A stretch of DNA of 64,000 nucleotides from Phyto melanocephala. Its lineage: Eukaryota > Arthropoda > Insecta > Diptera > Rhinophoridae. Numbering within the stretch: position 1 is the stretch's first letter; the number at the start of each line of letters is the position of its first letter. Shown piece after piece: positions 44,658-56,689 of this stretch. The notes under the pieces were generated by a model that saw only the letters and a program-made list of their open reading frames with translations, did no database searches and was not told where the DNA came from. The stretch is taken from positions 93,103,978-93,167,977 of the forward strand of contig OW799234.1 of the NCBI GenBank assembly GCA_941918925.1, given 5' to 3'. Position numbers and translations under genes: made by a program.

Positions 44658-45889
44658 GATTTGTTATGAAAAATTGATATATTCACAAAACTTCCTTCAA
44701 AATTTATGCTAACGTTTCAATTGTTATATAAATTAAAGTACATTCGGGAAAATTCTAAAATTTTTATTCAAAAGTCTTCCTTCCTTTTTATGTTTTTATT
44801 TTCATTTTATGTTTTTATTTATTTAATTGTTCTGAAACCGATTTACTTTATTTACATTTAAAATTATATAATTTCCTCGTTTAATTGCTTTTCAGTATAC
44901 AAATGTATCATTTAAAAGTTATTTATTTTTCCATAAGGTTTATTAAAATATACAAATTTGTTTAACATATCTTCGTAAGAAAATAAACATAAAAACATAC
45001 ATATACAGTACCGTGTAATTTAATAAATGAATAATAAAAAAACGCTATTTGTTGATATTCCTCTATGCCTTCACTTGTGGTAGTATATGTTGAATAGAGG
45101 CATAGTGATAATAAGCAGGTTCAGAGGTGTAAATTATTTCATAACAGAACTTTTGCTGACTGTTCGGTCTTGCAGTGAAAGCTGTCTTCTAACTATTTAT
45201 TTACAAGTTTTCTATTGTTCTGTATTGCATTGTATTTGCGAAAGCAAAAAATTTTAATTCTATTTATAAAATGCCTCTTGAAATATGCAGAAAATTCCGA
45301 GGCAATCTATTCTTAGCTTTACGCAAGAATTTATAATTTGTAATTAATTTTAAAAATCATAGCTATTACCGATATTTAATACAAGGATAATATGGATAGA
45401 ACATATTATTTTGATTAAAAAATCATCTTATGCATTAATTATTTTCCATGTCATAATGTTAACATCATCATCACGTGATATTTTAAGCCAGCAAAATCTG
45501 CGTTTATTCTGTTATAGATAAATGAGAAACCTTTTTCCGACCCCAATCCAGCGATATGGACTTACTTTAGTTATCTTTGAAAAATATGTCAGCTTTATTT
45601 TTAATGAAATCCACGGTCGTTTATATGTTTGATAAAAATTTGTGACAAAGAAGAAGTACAAAGTGCTGAAATTATTAAAAAATTTTCCTACAATTGGCCC
45701 AAGGCATATTAATTCATCAGGTAATTGCAGTTCAGAGAGAATTTTTTTGTTTATATTTTTTATATATAAAGTTTGACATTTGAAATAAATGAAAGAGAAG
45801 GGAAAGTAGTTTTTTATCTATAGACTTTGACAGCTGAAATTTAAAATAAGTGAAAAAAAAATAATCAGCTGACGAAACAAGTCTATCTG
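44658..45889. other. A+T-rich intronic DNA, no feature seen
   Basis: A small inverted repeat (CTCTATGCCT/AGGCATAG) at 45061-45106 is the only ordered feature. Confidence 0.4.
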
Positions 45890-46740
45890 ATGAATAAATG
45901 TGCCTTGCAATTGGCCAAAGAATTCATGGTCTGCCGTCAAACTGTTTTCAATATTATTAAACAGTTTCAGGAAAATTCGACCACTGATAGGAAACAGGTT
46001 CGGAAAGAAAAAAAACCTTGAAAGCATAATGAAAACAGCTTTGTGCTCTGACTGTTTGTTGGAAAAGTTAAAGCCAATAAAGACTTGAAAACATGCAAAA
46101 TCCAAAAAGTTCAAAAAAGGAATGCTGCAGAAAATTTAAAGGCCAATAATATAGCACGGAGTTTAAAATTTTTTACAAAACTATTTATGCTGAAAAATGA
46201 CGAATTGTACGATTGTTCTGACAGATTCTTTACAGCTTCCGGTTCAAAATTTGTACATATATTGTTTTTGCTCGAGAAAATGTTAAAGATGTTGAAGCTT
46301 AAGACCCAAAAGCAGACAAAATTTCGTAGAAATTTCTTGCGGAAAAAAAGCAAGTTATTTGATACAGTGTTTGCAAAAAGCCTTCTTCCTTTCAAAAGAG
46401 ATCAAAATGAGTCCACATATTTTTTTCCTAAGAGCTCTGGAGTTGTACAAAAACAACAACATAGTTTTGCACTAAGAAAGGCAAATCCTGAAAATTGTCC
46501 GGAACTAAAACCAGTGGAGAGATATTGGCTATTGTGAAAATTGTATTGAACACACAAAAAAGGTGTCTCTCAATATAGAAAACTTAAAAAGGGTTGGTTA
46601 AACTGTTTCAGAAATATGACTGAAGCAACTATTATAAAGGGTTAAAAAAAAGATCCACCAGTTCGTAAGTTATGTTTAGAACTACAAAAGTTACATTTTG
46701 CTGTGATCTGTAATAAATTATAATTATCAATTAAATAAAA
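45890..46740 (+). mobile_element. Tc1/mariner-superfamily transposase relic
   Basis: A first frame (45890-46021, 43 aa) reads like a helix-turn-helix DNA-binding domain (LQLAKEFMVCRQTVFNIIKQ). After a break, a second frame (46085-46537) contains KVQKRNAAENLKANNIAR and LKNDELYD, which sits where the first catalytic Asp is expected. It also has SLLPFKRDQNESTYFFPKSS and NPENCPELKPVERYW, the region of the third acidic residue. The second acidic motif is not clear, and several hundred bases of the core seem missing or altered. It is not functional. It is unrelated to the three mariner families in the window. Element ends were not resolved. Confidence 0.65.
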
Positions 46741-48487
46741 AATCAAAACTTCAAATGATTGACTTGTATATATGTTAAGATTTTTTCGATCTTACTGTTT
46801 ACAACAAAACGAATGCTTTTGTATTAACGGTTAAAACGTTTACCTACATTTTGCGAAGGTGACGTAACGACAGAATATGTCATATATATGAAATAACTCC
46901 AAATATGGGCCAATCGTTTATACTTTACACGCAGCTTGTTTTATGCCATATAAACTTCCACCTGCCCTAATTCTAGACCTTCTAAGTGTAAAAGTGTTGA
47001 AAGGATTTTGTAAAATACGTTTTTTATTTTTAAATCGCACGTTACAGTACGTATGGAGTATCTGCTATTATTATGTATAAAGAGTTGAATATGTATTAAT
47101 TTATGACTTATGCGTGACTACCTAAATGAAATACTTAAATAAAAGGCACTTAAACATGCAGCATTGTTGGAAAATAAATCATTGAAGCATAATTGTATGC
47201 AAACTTTTATACACAAACAAAATAAAATACAAATAAATAATAAAATATATCATAAATACATCTACGTATATGTTTGCATACATACTTACATATGCAAAGG
47301 TTTAAACAAGCACAGATACATTTTTTATTTTTTTATAAAGAACATATCTGTCTATATGTGTAAGAGTGGGGATATACAAGATACTTTCAACATAACAATT
47401 AACACATTGAAAAAAAAAACCGTTGTAGATAGTGAAAAAAAAAACAACAATAACAATATTTAAATGCCATACAAAAACAGTGACAGTTTTTTGACCGGTC
47501 ATATGACTAGCACTACGATTGATATGTATATCGGTCAAAAGTTTCTATCAAGTTATTAAGGTCAAAATGAAAAAATTGATGGAAAGTTTTTTGTACGTGT
47601 GATTTTGCATATCCTTTTAACTTATGAATTATATCGACTGTCGCACATATATTTGAACTGCTCTCTCCACTGCTCTTTGCTAATCGGCAATTATATAAAT
47701 ATCAGTCACACTTGACTTTTTACAGCTGATATTTGTATGTTTATACCAGTCAAAGTTGACAAATCATACTTGATGAATATACTGGTCAAAGCTGATGGGT
47801 ATACATATTTTAATAAAACGTTTTATAAATTAATTATTATATTCTATATAACGTATTTATATTATTAAATCGTCGATGATTCCGGCCGGCTCATTTAAAT
47901 CCCTTTGCATGGTAAAAGCGTCCTTTGTATTACGGCTTGGATTACTAAGAAATTAAAAATTATGAAAATGTGCATATATGTGCATACATACGTATATTTC
48001 TGCTACTTTTCTTACATACCGGTTACTTGTGTATTTTCTGCAAAGACTTGTTAAAAAATCCCGATAGCATAAAAACTAATTTATCAAATATTTATTACTT
48101 TAATGTAAAAAATTTAACACTAATTAAAAAAAAATTTTTGTGTTGAACGTCAAGAATTCAACACACATTAGCTGTCTCACTCTTGCTTATGAATTTTTTC
48201 CCGGTAGCAGCAATTCGGTATAAAATTGTTGCAAATGTGTTAGTACAAACAGTTTGTATGTGTTAGTTTCAGTCATTCATTTCTGTTAGATGCAAACGTA
48301 TTAAAGTGCTGCAAAAACATAAGAAAAATGGCTTACAAGCAATATCATTTAATTTAAAATAGTGTGTGTATATTAATTACTTTCTCATTTTAAAATACAT
48401 AATTGCAAAAATATGTATTTTCCATATCGATTTAAGTACTGCAGTATAGAACAAAACTGAAATTGAACAACGTTGGTTTCAGAATAA
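46741..48487. other. Intronic DNA, no strong feature
   Basis: 47480-47830 holds scattered short motifs (GACCGGTCA, GGTCAAAGTTGAC, CAGTCACACTTGAC) that may belong to an old inverted-end element, but I could not define it. A TCAGT initiator-like site at ~48270 has no supporting downstream signals. Confidence 0.35.
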
Positions 48488-48944
48488 AGGCTAGAGCACA
48501 ATGAATCCGTCGTTCGTCAAACTTCAACTTTTTCAACTGACAACTAAGTTAAAATACATGTTTTCCTATGAGTGTTGTCACATTCGGTACGTCTCCGTCA
48601 ACGCAAAGTACAAAAGTTGATCAACTTTTAACTTTTGACGTACGTCGAGTACTTTGACAACTACCATATGGTTGTGCGCAAAAAGCGAAGTCAACCGGCT
48701 TTACAGCAGCCGCCGTACTTTTTTGTGATGCATGAGCCGTCACAGAAGCATACAGTTGTTTTCGGTTAAAAACTGTTATTTTATATATAGATTGTATGAA
48801 TTTGAAGCAAAATTGACATTTTCTTAAAAAAATATTATTTTGTTTTATTTATTTTTTGTTATTGTGAAGATAAGGAAAAAAAAATTATATAAATATTGAA
48901 AAAGTTGAAGTTTGACGGACGACGGATTCATTGTGCCCCAGCCT
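48488..48944. mobile_element. MITE with ~45-bp inverted ends and TAA target duplication, 457 bp
   Basis: The left end AGGCTAGAGCACAATGAATCCGTCGTTCGTCAAACTTCAACTTTTTCAA is almost perfectly complementary to the right end ending GGCACAATG...CAGCCT, with only a few mismatches. TAA flanks both sides (48485-48487 and 48945-48947), as in PIF/Harbinger-type elements. No transposase inside. Confidence 0.75.
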
Positions 48945-49702
48945 TAAAGATGAAGTAAAACAGTTAAAATTTATTTGATTGTTTTAATAGTATACCTAGG
49001 CCAAAGAAAGACTTGCAGAGAGAGAAATATTTGTATATTGTTTTGAATATGAAGTTTACACGTATTAAAAAAATCACTTGTAAAAGACTGTTTTCTTTTT
49101 AAACTTATTTAGTAACACTGCTTTAATATTTTCAACGTTTTTTGAATGTGTTCTATTGTACTCGATGTGATGATATTATGATGTGATGATAATTATGATG
49201 AATTTATTTTAGTTAGAGTAATGCTAAAATATTGTTGTGCTGCTATTTAGGTTTACACTGAAATATAGCGATTGGAAATAGTATGAAATGAAACACACAA
49301 CCTTTAGAATATTTTACTCAGCTCTTTATTGCATATGTATTCACACATGCATATTTAAATATATGCCTGTATTTTTATTAAATGATGATAGACAAAATAA
49401 AAAATTTCTTATTACTTTACATACAAATGTATGATTCTACAGCTTTATTTGTCCCCTTAAGAAATTATTATTTCGGATGCTTAATTGTATGGAAGAATGA
49501 AAGGTATTTTCTAACGAAATGTACGTGTTACAATAATTTAGTTAATATCAAATATTTATTTTAATGTGCATAAAAAATCCCCATGATGATTCCTAACATT
49601 TTTGTATACTATGTATTCTATATCAATGGTGGGCGCTGGTTTGCTTAAGTTACGAAGTTGTTCATTTATTTAGTAAATCATCCTACATGGTTGCTGAAAA
49701 GT

Positions 49703-49900
49703 TTTTAAAACAACAGTAAGAAATATGTACTTCCCTGGCTACATATACTGGATTTTGTTGTGCATTCTCTACCTGCGACACAAGTTACTGTAGAGAGATC
49801 CTTTTCAGCCTTCAAACTTGTTCTAGCAGAGTTGCTGTACAATTTGTCAGTGGACAATTTGGAAGCTCTCATGATAGTAAAACTAAATTCTGATGTTTAA
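49703..49900 (+). mobile_element. hAT transposase, C-terminal dimerisation-domain relic
   Basis: An open frame ending in TAA at 49898-49900 reads LPATQVTVERSFSAFKLVL...LLYNLSVDNLEALMIVKLN. This is the conserved hAT C-terminal dimerisation motif (P-A-x-x-V-x-x-E-R-x-F-S, then N-L-x-x-x-N-L-E-x-L). The upstream RNase H-like part of the transposase is absent. It is not linked by sequence to the hAT element at 39217. It looks like a 5'-truncated fossil. Confidence 0.75.
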
Positions 49901-49914
49901 AATATACTTGATAT

Positions 49915-50040
49915 TGGCTCGAAAAAATAAATATTAAAAAATAACTTTTATTTTTGCTCAAAAAAATAAAAAACAAAAAATAACTTTTATTCTTGCTCGA
50001 AAAAATAAAAATTTTAAAGAGCAACATATTTTATCATAGA
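49915..50040 (+). repeat. 39-bp tandem repeat, ~2.7 units
   Basis: Units starting GCTCGAAAAAATAAA or GCTCAAAAAAATAAA and containing AAAAAATAACTTTTATT begin at about 49917, 49956 and 49995, directly after the hAT coding relic. They may be part of that element's 3' end. Confidence 0.55.
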
Positions 50041-53000
50041 CTAATGCATAAGGACCAATATGGTATAATGAATCCTTTTTCCGACATTTACTCTATATGT
50101 TTTTTTGGTTTTAAAATTTTAAAATAACTGTTATTTTCGGTCCCTGGTCCCATCTTATTTTCGTATTCATTTGCCTGTTCGAACAGAGTATATGTTTTTA
50201 GGCTGTTGCTGAAAAATATCTAATATCTGAGACATAATAAAAATGTATCATAAATAAGTTTAAATTTTAGATACATCTTAAGGTATATGCTATAATCAGA
50301 GTTGAACACCTATAATTTTCACTTTTTAATAATCCCGACATGGTGTGTTTTTATAGAAAAAAAAGTTAGTTAAAAAATCATATTTATATTAAAATTTGTC
50401 CAAAATTATTTTCACTATTTTTTTAATTTGAAAAAATTTTAATTAAATAATTTCTATTTGGAAACATGTTACGGTATAATCTCAATTTAAAAAGCCGTGA
50501 CAGTATAACCATTTTTTGTAAATTATTTTTAAAAAGTTTAGATCAAAATAACTTTTTGCTTAAAATCTCCGTTACAAAAAATTTCTACCACAGAAAACTC
50601 CGATTGTGTTAAGAAAAATAACAGTAATGTACTGCCTACGCGAGTGGTATTGTGGTTTATCTTAAACAGGAATTGTGAAAATTGTTTGAATAAAAAATTC
50701 TTGTCTCTTAGTTTTTTTACCGCTTTTTGTTGTCTTCTTCTTATTATAAAATATTTCCACAGAAAACACTAACTTTATTACCATTCATTTAGTTTATTCA
50801 TTCATACCTTTTTGTACATATGCTTATGTATGTACGTATGTATAATAAATAGTAACTAACACATACATAACAGTCAAACACTTATAGTTATAAATAAATG
50901 CGAGCACAAGTTATAACTGCTACTAAAGAAGTTAAAGCTACTTAACTTAAGTACTATTTTTTGGAACTGTGGGTGTGAGTCAACGAGCAAGTATCTGTAT
51001 TAATTTATATGCGCATATTAAATTGTGCAGAATATTTACACATTCATGTGGGTCGCTTGTTAAGTGTGTGCAGAATGTATACTAACACATACATAAATAT
51101 ATATACTTACATGTGTAAGTACTAAAAACAAAATATCGAATACATTCCCTGCAAAAAAAAAAACTATTTTTCCACATGCATGTAAAGCATACCCCGAATG
51201 GAATAGGACTAGTACAAAGATCACCTAAATATATGCAGAAAACATGATCGATTTTACATTAAGATGTCCTACGGCCAGACCATATGACTCATCGGCTTTG
51301 TCTCAAAACTACTCTTTATCACTACTCTACGAAGCACCAACACTACAATTATACATCTCTTGACAACTCTATATGTAACCGTTAAATCACAAATACTTGT
51401 CGCTCAACTACAAACTCTTGGTTGGTTCATGACTGCATATAATAGAATCATGTTATAAGTAGTCTATTGCATATAAACTGACTCACGTTGTCTAGAATAT
51501 GCAGAATTTGTAAAATAATAAGTTTGTATTGAGTATAAAGTTATGCCATTGATTTCACAAGTGCACTACCTCATAATTTGCATGTTTTAAACTGAGTTTT
51601 AAAAAATCTTAGCCTTATTATACATTTCGTAATGAATGCGAGATTAATTTAAATCTAATTGAAACCAAAAAAAATTAAGACTTTGTAAGTGATTGAAATA
51701 AGCGCTTATTACTGAGTACTGTGTAAAAAATGTTGAAACAAATAACGATTATAGTACCACTAAATAAAAATTTTGAATTTATATTTTTAACTCATTTTAC
51801 CAACCTGGAGAAAACTATATTTTTGCTATAACAAAAACCTTTTAATGTTATTAAGTTTATTAAAGAAATCTCCATTACAATCAAATAGTGTGGAGATTTT
51901 AAATATGACTGCAACGCCTACCATCTTTGTTAAAAATTACTAAAAAGTAACTCTCACAAATGTTGTCTATAAAATAAAACAATCTTTTATTTTGTCGATC
52001 GTTTAAAATATAATATAAATATTTGTATATAAACTTAATGCAGTTGAGGTACTCTTGCCGCCTTTGAACCAATTAGGCTTCCCTTAAAACAATCCAGCTA
52101 AGGCGTTATGTGTTTTATTCGATGACTGCCTAAACTAGATCCTATTTAAGGAGAAAATTTGCTTTTCTTATGGGAGTAGTGGCAATAAGAAAGTCATTGT
52201 ACTCGAATCAGTGCTGTGGAATTAAATATGTTATATATTTGTGTGATTTCTGTTTGGATTTATACTTAATTTTAGTGTTGTGCGGAAAAACAAATTCACA
52301 TGTGTTTAAAGTTTTAAGGAAAATTTTCTTTTCATTTCACTTTATAAACATATTTGACAACTTTCTGTGATATTCTTTTTTCCACTTCAAGGTTCTATAT
52401 GTATCTCTTTGATATGCAAAATTTTAAAACATTTTTACGCCATCATCTTTTCTTGTTTGGAATTATACATATTTTTTTTGTTTTAAGTTGTAACGCATAC
52501 GTGCGTCATTTTTAAGAATCTCACTCATTTTTATCATGTTTAGTAGCGCTTTGTTTTCTTATATTTATAAATAACGAAATTTTATGCAACACCATGCACA
52601 AAAATATTTTTAAAAATAGTTAACCCAACAAAGAAATATGAAAGCAGTTCAAGGTGAGTTATATTTTCTCAGCTTCTGAATCAATAGTGCAAAAGAATTT
52701 GTTCTAAATGACTCCTTAATAAGAAATAATTTGTAGTAAATGATGTGAGGATGATTCACATAAGTAAAAGTTATTGGCTAATTTCCTAATATGCATGAGT
52801 TCTATATCCAGTTCATTAATATTTAATAGAAACACATAAACAACTTGAATCACACCATTATCATTTGAAGCCCTGGGTAATCACTTCTTCGATATGTTCT
52901 TTTGTTTGCTGGGTTATGGCATAGTACATAATTATTTGCATAAGGATTGTACATGTTTTTCATGCAAACAGATATATTTTAGGTACAAATTTGTTGCAAC

Positions 53001-53480
53001 CTTACGGAAAAAGATAAACAAAGTCATAAGTAGCAATAATAGAAGCTTCACCAACATCAAATAAACTCTTGTCTTTGCATATGACGTTTTCGTAATATTG
53101 TCTTAATTTTTTTTTTCTTTTGCAGTTTCAAGAGAATTTCATGTGCAGATTGATTTCAAAGAAAAACTAGGTTAATTTAAATAAAAATTTTGCAAATTAA
53201 TGCGGCTTGCTTCTGGCAAATGACAATGTCACGTTATACCAAGAATGACATTGTACGTGCCTCGTGGATTTGTGTGGGCTGCAGACGTATTAAAACTTTA
53301 ACAATAATATAGATTGAATTTTTTTTAAACAATTACAGCTTTTATTAAAAAAATTTCGAAAAGTATCATCTTTATTGGAAAGTTTTTGTTTTTAAAGAAA
53401 CATGTAATTTTTTTTTGTAAATTAAAAAATTTATTAATTTTTATTTATAAATATTAAATTCAAATTTATGACCCTTTCGT
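50041..53480. other. A+T-rich intronic DNA, no feature seen
   Basis: 3.4 kb without a supported gene, transposase fragment or inverted-end element. Short TGTATG microsatellite patches occur near 50815 and 51080. The open frame at 52170-52370 has no motif. Confidence 0.4.
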
Positions 53481-53483
53481 TTT

Positions 53484-55012
53484 CTGTCACCACTTTTCAC
53501 TTCAACTTTTCAAGTTAAAATTCAGAAAACAAAAATAATTTTGAGAAAAAGCAAACTGAAATTAGGAAATACAAATTAATATTGAGAAAAAAAATTTAAA
53601 TAAAGAAAATAAAAATAAATGTTAAGAATATACAAATTGAACTTAAAGTACAAATTTAGTATTCAAAACTATGTATGCATTAACAAGTACATACATATAT
53701 ACATAGAACAAGTAAGAGTGCTATATTCGGCCATGCCGAATCTTATATACCCTTCACAACGTGTAGTCATGCAATAACAGTAGTTTGTATCACCATTCAT
53801 CTAATATGAAATACGTACATACCTATAAAAAACATACATATATAAAAACATCCCATTGTAAAATTAAAAATTAACGTATGTATGTTAAAAGAAATAAACA
53901 AAAAATTTAAAAAAAAATTTAAAAAAAAAATTACAAAAAAAAATGAAAAAAAAATTTTTTTTAAAATAATTAAAATATAAATAATAAATATAAAACAAAA
54001 AAATAAAAATATAAATAATATATTAAATAAAAAATAAAAAATAAAAAACAAAAATTTAAAAAAATAAAAAAAAATTATAAAAATAAAAAAAAAATTTTTT
54101 TTGACTCATCTGGGATTCGATCCCACGTTTACTTTAACCAACATTCAAGTTTGTATGCATATATGTTGTTGTTGTAATGTTGTTTTTGTGAAAAAAAAAT
54201 CGAGGTGGTCGTGGGTTTTTGCTCATCTCTCAGTTGTTTATGAACCGATGTTTCTGATTTTCAATACCGATCTACTCCCGAATATTTCTGATATTTTAGT
54301 ACCTCAGCCAAGTCCAAGCGATTTCCGGGTGCTTCAAAAAGTTGATTTCAACATACACATGGACAGACGGTCAGACGGACAGACGGACGACTGACAGAGC
54401 TTAATCGACTCCCCTATTCATAAGCTCTCAAAAAATATATACTTTATGGGGTCGGAAATGAAAATTGTAGAAATTTCACACGGAATGACAAACCTATATA
54501 AACCCTTTTTCACTGTGTGAAGGGTATAAAAAACAATATCGGTTGTGATACAAAAATTTTTGCCAATCGCAAGATTTACTTACATAGTTGCGATAATACA
54601 TTAAATTTAATGATTGTAGCTTAAGATGTTTGTCCTTGACTGTGTAAATGTGATTACTGCAATGCATGGTATTACAGACGGAGATTATGCCAGAGCAGTT
54701 CAACACTCTACAATATTTAACAAAAGAGCAATAGAACTGGAGGAATGAGTGCATAATTTAAATAAAATTGTAAACATCATCATCTTTATTAAATCGTTAA
54801 TTTTTCCTAATAATAAATTGAATAATTTTTAAAATCGAATTTCTATTTTTTTAACATTAATTTTTATTTTCCTAATTTCAATTCGTATTTTCTCAATATT
54901 AATTTGTGTTTCTTAATTTCAATTCGCATTTTTTCAATATTAATTTGTATTCCTCAATTTCAATTTGTATTAATTAATTTGTATTAATTAATTTCAATTT
55001 GTTTTTTCTACT
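53484..55012. mobile_element. Foldback element with ~30-bp A+T-rich repeats, split by a mini-me-like insertion
   Basis: 53520-53650 (GAAATTAGGAAATACAAATTAATATTGAGAAAA and similar) is the inverse of 54845-55012 (TTTTCTCAATATTAATTTGTGTTTCTTAATTTCAATTCG and similar). Both arms contain two to four imperfect direct units. The mini-me-like element 53707-54532 lies between the arms. The outer limits are approximate. Confidence 0.45.
53707..54532 (+). mobile_element. Mini-me-like element, complete (B4), ~826 bp
   Basis: Starts AACAAGTAAGAGTGCTATATTCGGCCATGCCGAATCTTATATACCC with a perfect ATTCGGC/GCCGAAT hairpin. A homopolymer A+T block follows (53890-54095), then a palindromic TGGGATTCGATCCCA motif at 54112, which resembles a tRNA T-arm/B box. 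A GTCY-type tract (GACGGTCAGACGGACAGACGG) is at 54365-54390, followed by ACTTTATGGGGTCGG and ACGGAATGACAAACC, and a GGGTATAAAAA end. This is the clearest single copy of the family. The minus-strand open frame through the A+T block is low complexity. Confidence 0.7.
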
Positions 55013-55516
55013 TGAAAATGTGTAGTTTAACGATGGGTAAGATTTAATTATGCAACCTTTGCAACTTAAAATTGTCTTCTCAATTTTACATAGTACTTTT
55101 ATCAGTTTCCATGATTACAAAAAACAGACTTAAAGAAGATTTTCCATTAAACAAACACAAAAAAAACTGCCTGTCATCGATTTGATGTGATAAAATAGTA
55201 AGAAAATGAAACAGAATCCATTTATTTAACACCATTTAAACTTTGACTTTTTGTATTGCATTTAAAATTCACTTAACATCTTTCAATTTTAATGCCTTTT
55301 ATTTGATGAGAAAAATGGAAACCTGAGTGACGAAGCAGCAAAAAGACAGTTTCTTTACTCGTCTAGTGATTTTTATATTCTCATTCGTAAAATGATTTTG
55401 GGACTTCTTCAACTGTCATTTTAAAAAGAATATTTTTTTAAACTATTTTTTTTGTAATTTTCCTTTAGTTTTTATGTTAAATTTATAAATATGTATATAT
55501 TTTTGTTTTTTTGCAG

Positions 55517-55652
55517 CAACAATATACAAGTGATACAAGCTCAATAACACGCGATGATAGCATAACGAACACCAGTAATGATGGCACAAGTCGTAAAGAT
55601 GCTGCAAAATTTGTATTAAGAAAACGTAGCACAAAAAAATCATCGACTAAAG
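55517..55652 (+). CDS. RhoU: RhoU-like Rho GTPase, second exon in the window
   Basis: The acceptor is a T-rich tract ending TTTTTTTGCAG (to 55516) and the donor is AG|GTAAGA at 55653. The exon starts in phase 0, matching the end of the exon at 1-242. It reads 45 codons without a stop, then leaves one G that joins AA of the next exon to make a Glu codon. The peptide is Ser/Thr/Asn-rich and polar (SDTSSITRDDSITNTSNDG), then turns basic (KFVLRKRSTKKSSTK). It has no known motif, and is best read as part of the disordered N-terminal extension ahead of the GTPase domain. The balanced composition and two strong splice sites make it the clearest host exon between 243 and 58564. Confidence 0.8.
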
Positions 55653-55842
55653 GTAAGAGTAACAAAATTACAGGACAGTGAAAAAGGCGACCTCATTTTT
55701 ATTGTAGGTAATACGTTAAAAATTGAGCGATTTACAGAAGGTGTTGTATAAGTGTTTTTATTGGATTTTAATTTCATATAAATATAATTAAATAAATATA
55801 AATAATAATAAATATAATTTCATTAAAAGAAAAAATCACATA

Positions 55843-56689
55843 CAATTTTCCTTCCGTAACTCGAACTTTCAATAGTCGAAGTTCTCCATAACTCGAACAA
55901 AAAACATAAACATGACCTCTATAGCTCGAAGAATTTTGCTTGTTTCTTGAGCTGGTTTGTCTATTCTACGTGCTATTTTTATTTTTTTTTCGGGGAATTT
56001 ATAAATTTTTTTCCTTTTTGGTTGCGTGAGTATCTGTTCTATGCATAATTAATTTTTTTTTTAATTATAATAACAACTAAACGTGTTTTAAAAATGCTTA
56101 TCAATTGACAAAAAAAAAATATAAACTTATAAAAAGACGGCGAAGACGGATTAAAGAAAAAAGGAAGCGGTTGATATATATGGTATCTCGGCAAGCACGG
56201 TCTCAAAAATTTTCAAAAATAAGGAATCAATTATCAACTCACTTGAATCTGGATTTCGTTTATGTAGTAAAAGAGATAGGACCCCAAAATTCAAAAAAAG
56301 TCGACAGAGCAGTCCTCGATTGGGTTTCAGCAACGAGAAGCTAAAACATGCATGCTAAAACTACTCAAAAGCCAACAAGAAAAGATTAAGAAAGTTATTT
56401 CCGAACATTAAAAAATTATTTACAGACAAATGACGCAACAACTGATGAGCACTACAAAGCTTTAAGCACATTAGAGTTATTTTTTACTGAAAACAAAATA
56501 AAAGTAAAATTTCAGTCGCTTATTTCAGAATATTTTACTTAACTGTAATTTTTTAATTACATATATGAGTACATATGCTTGTTCTTTTATATTCCTAAGT
56601 ATGTAGTTTTCCATTCGAGTCTATTTTAAATTAAAATACATAATAAAAAACCTGGGATAATGGTGATTCGAGTTATGGAAGTTCGACTG
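55843..56689 (+). mobile_element. Pogo-type element relic, ~847 bp
   Basis: Flanked by TA (55841-55842 and 56690-56691). The right end (complement CAGTCGAACTTCCATAACTCGAATC) and the left end (CAATTTTCCTTCCGTAACTCGAAC, with a second copy GTTCTCCATAACTCGAAC) are related inverted repeats. A frame from about 56167 reads VDIYGISASTVSKIFKNK and ESGFRLCSKRDRTPKF, the CENP-B/pogo helix-turn-helix region. A frameshift follows, then VDRAVLDW, the start of the second DNA-binding domain. The catalytic DDE domain is absent. It is a dead, internally deleted copy. Confidence 0.7.

Larger units (their letters stand above)
243..55516 (+). other. Intron 1 of the RhoU-like gene (~55.3 kb)
   Basis: It is bounded by GTAAGA (243) and a T-rich tract ending TTGCAG (55511-55516). 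The flanking exons join in phase 0. I found no convincing host exon inside. Its contents are A+T-rich DNA and layered transposable-element remnants, annotated separately. An unrecognised small or alternative exon cannot be excluded. Confidence 0.65.

Noticed and set aside
48240..48360. Possible alternative promoter or first exon (TTTCAGTCATT initiator-like site and a short ATG frame)
   Set aside because: No downstream promoter element at the expected place, a frame of only eight codons, and no splice donor in frame.
55443..55665. Two minus-strand open frames of 60-66 codons
   Set aside because: They are antisense to the + strand exon 55517-55652, which has proper splice sites and phase.
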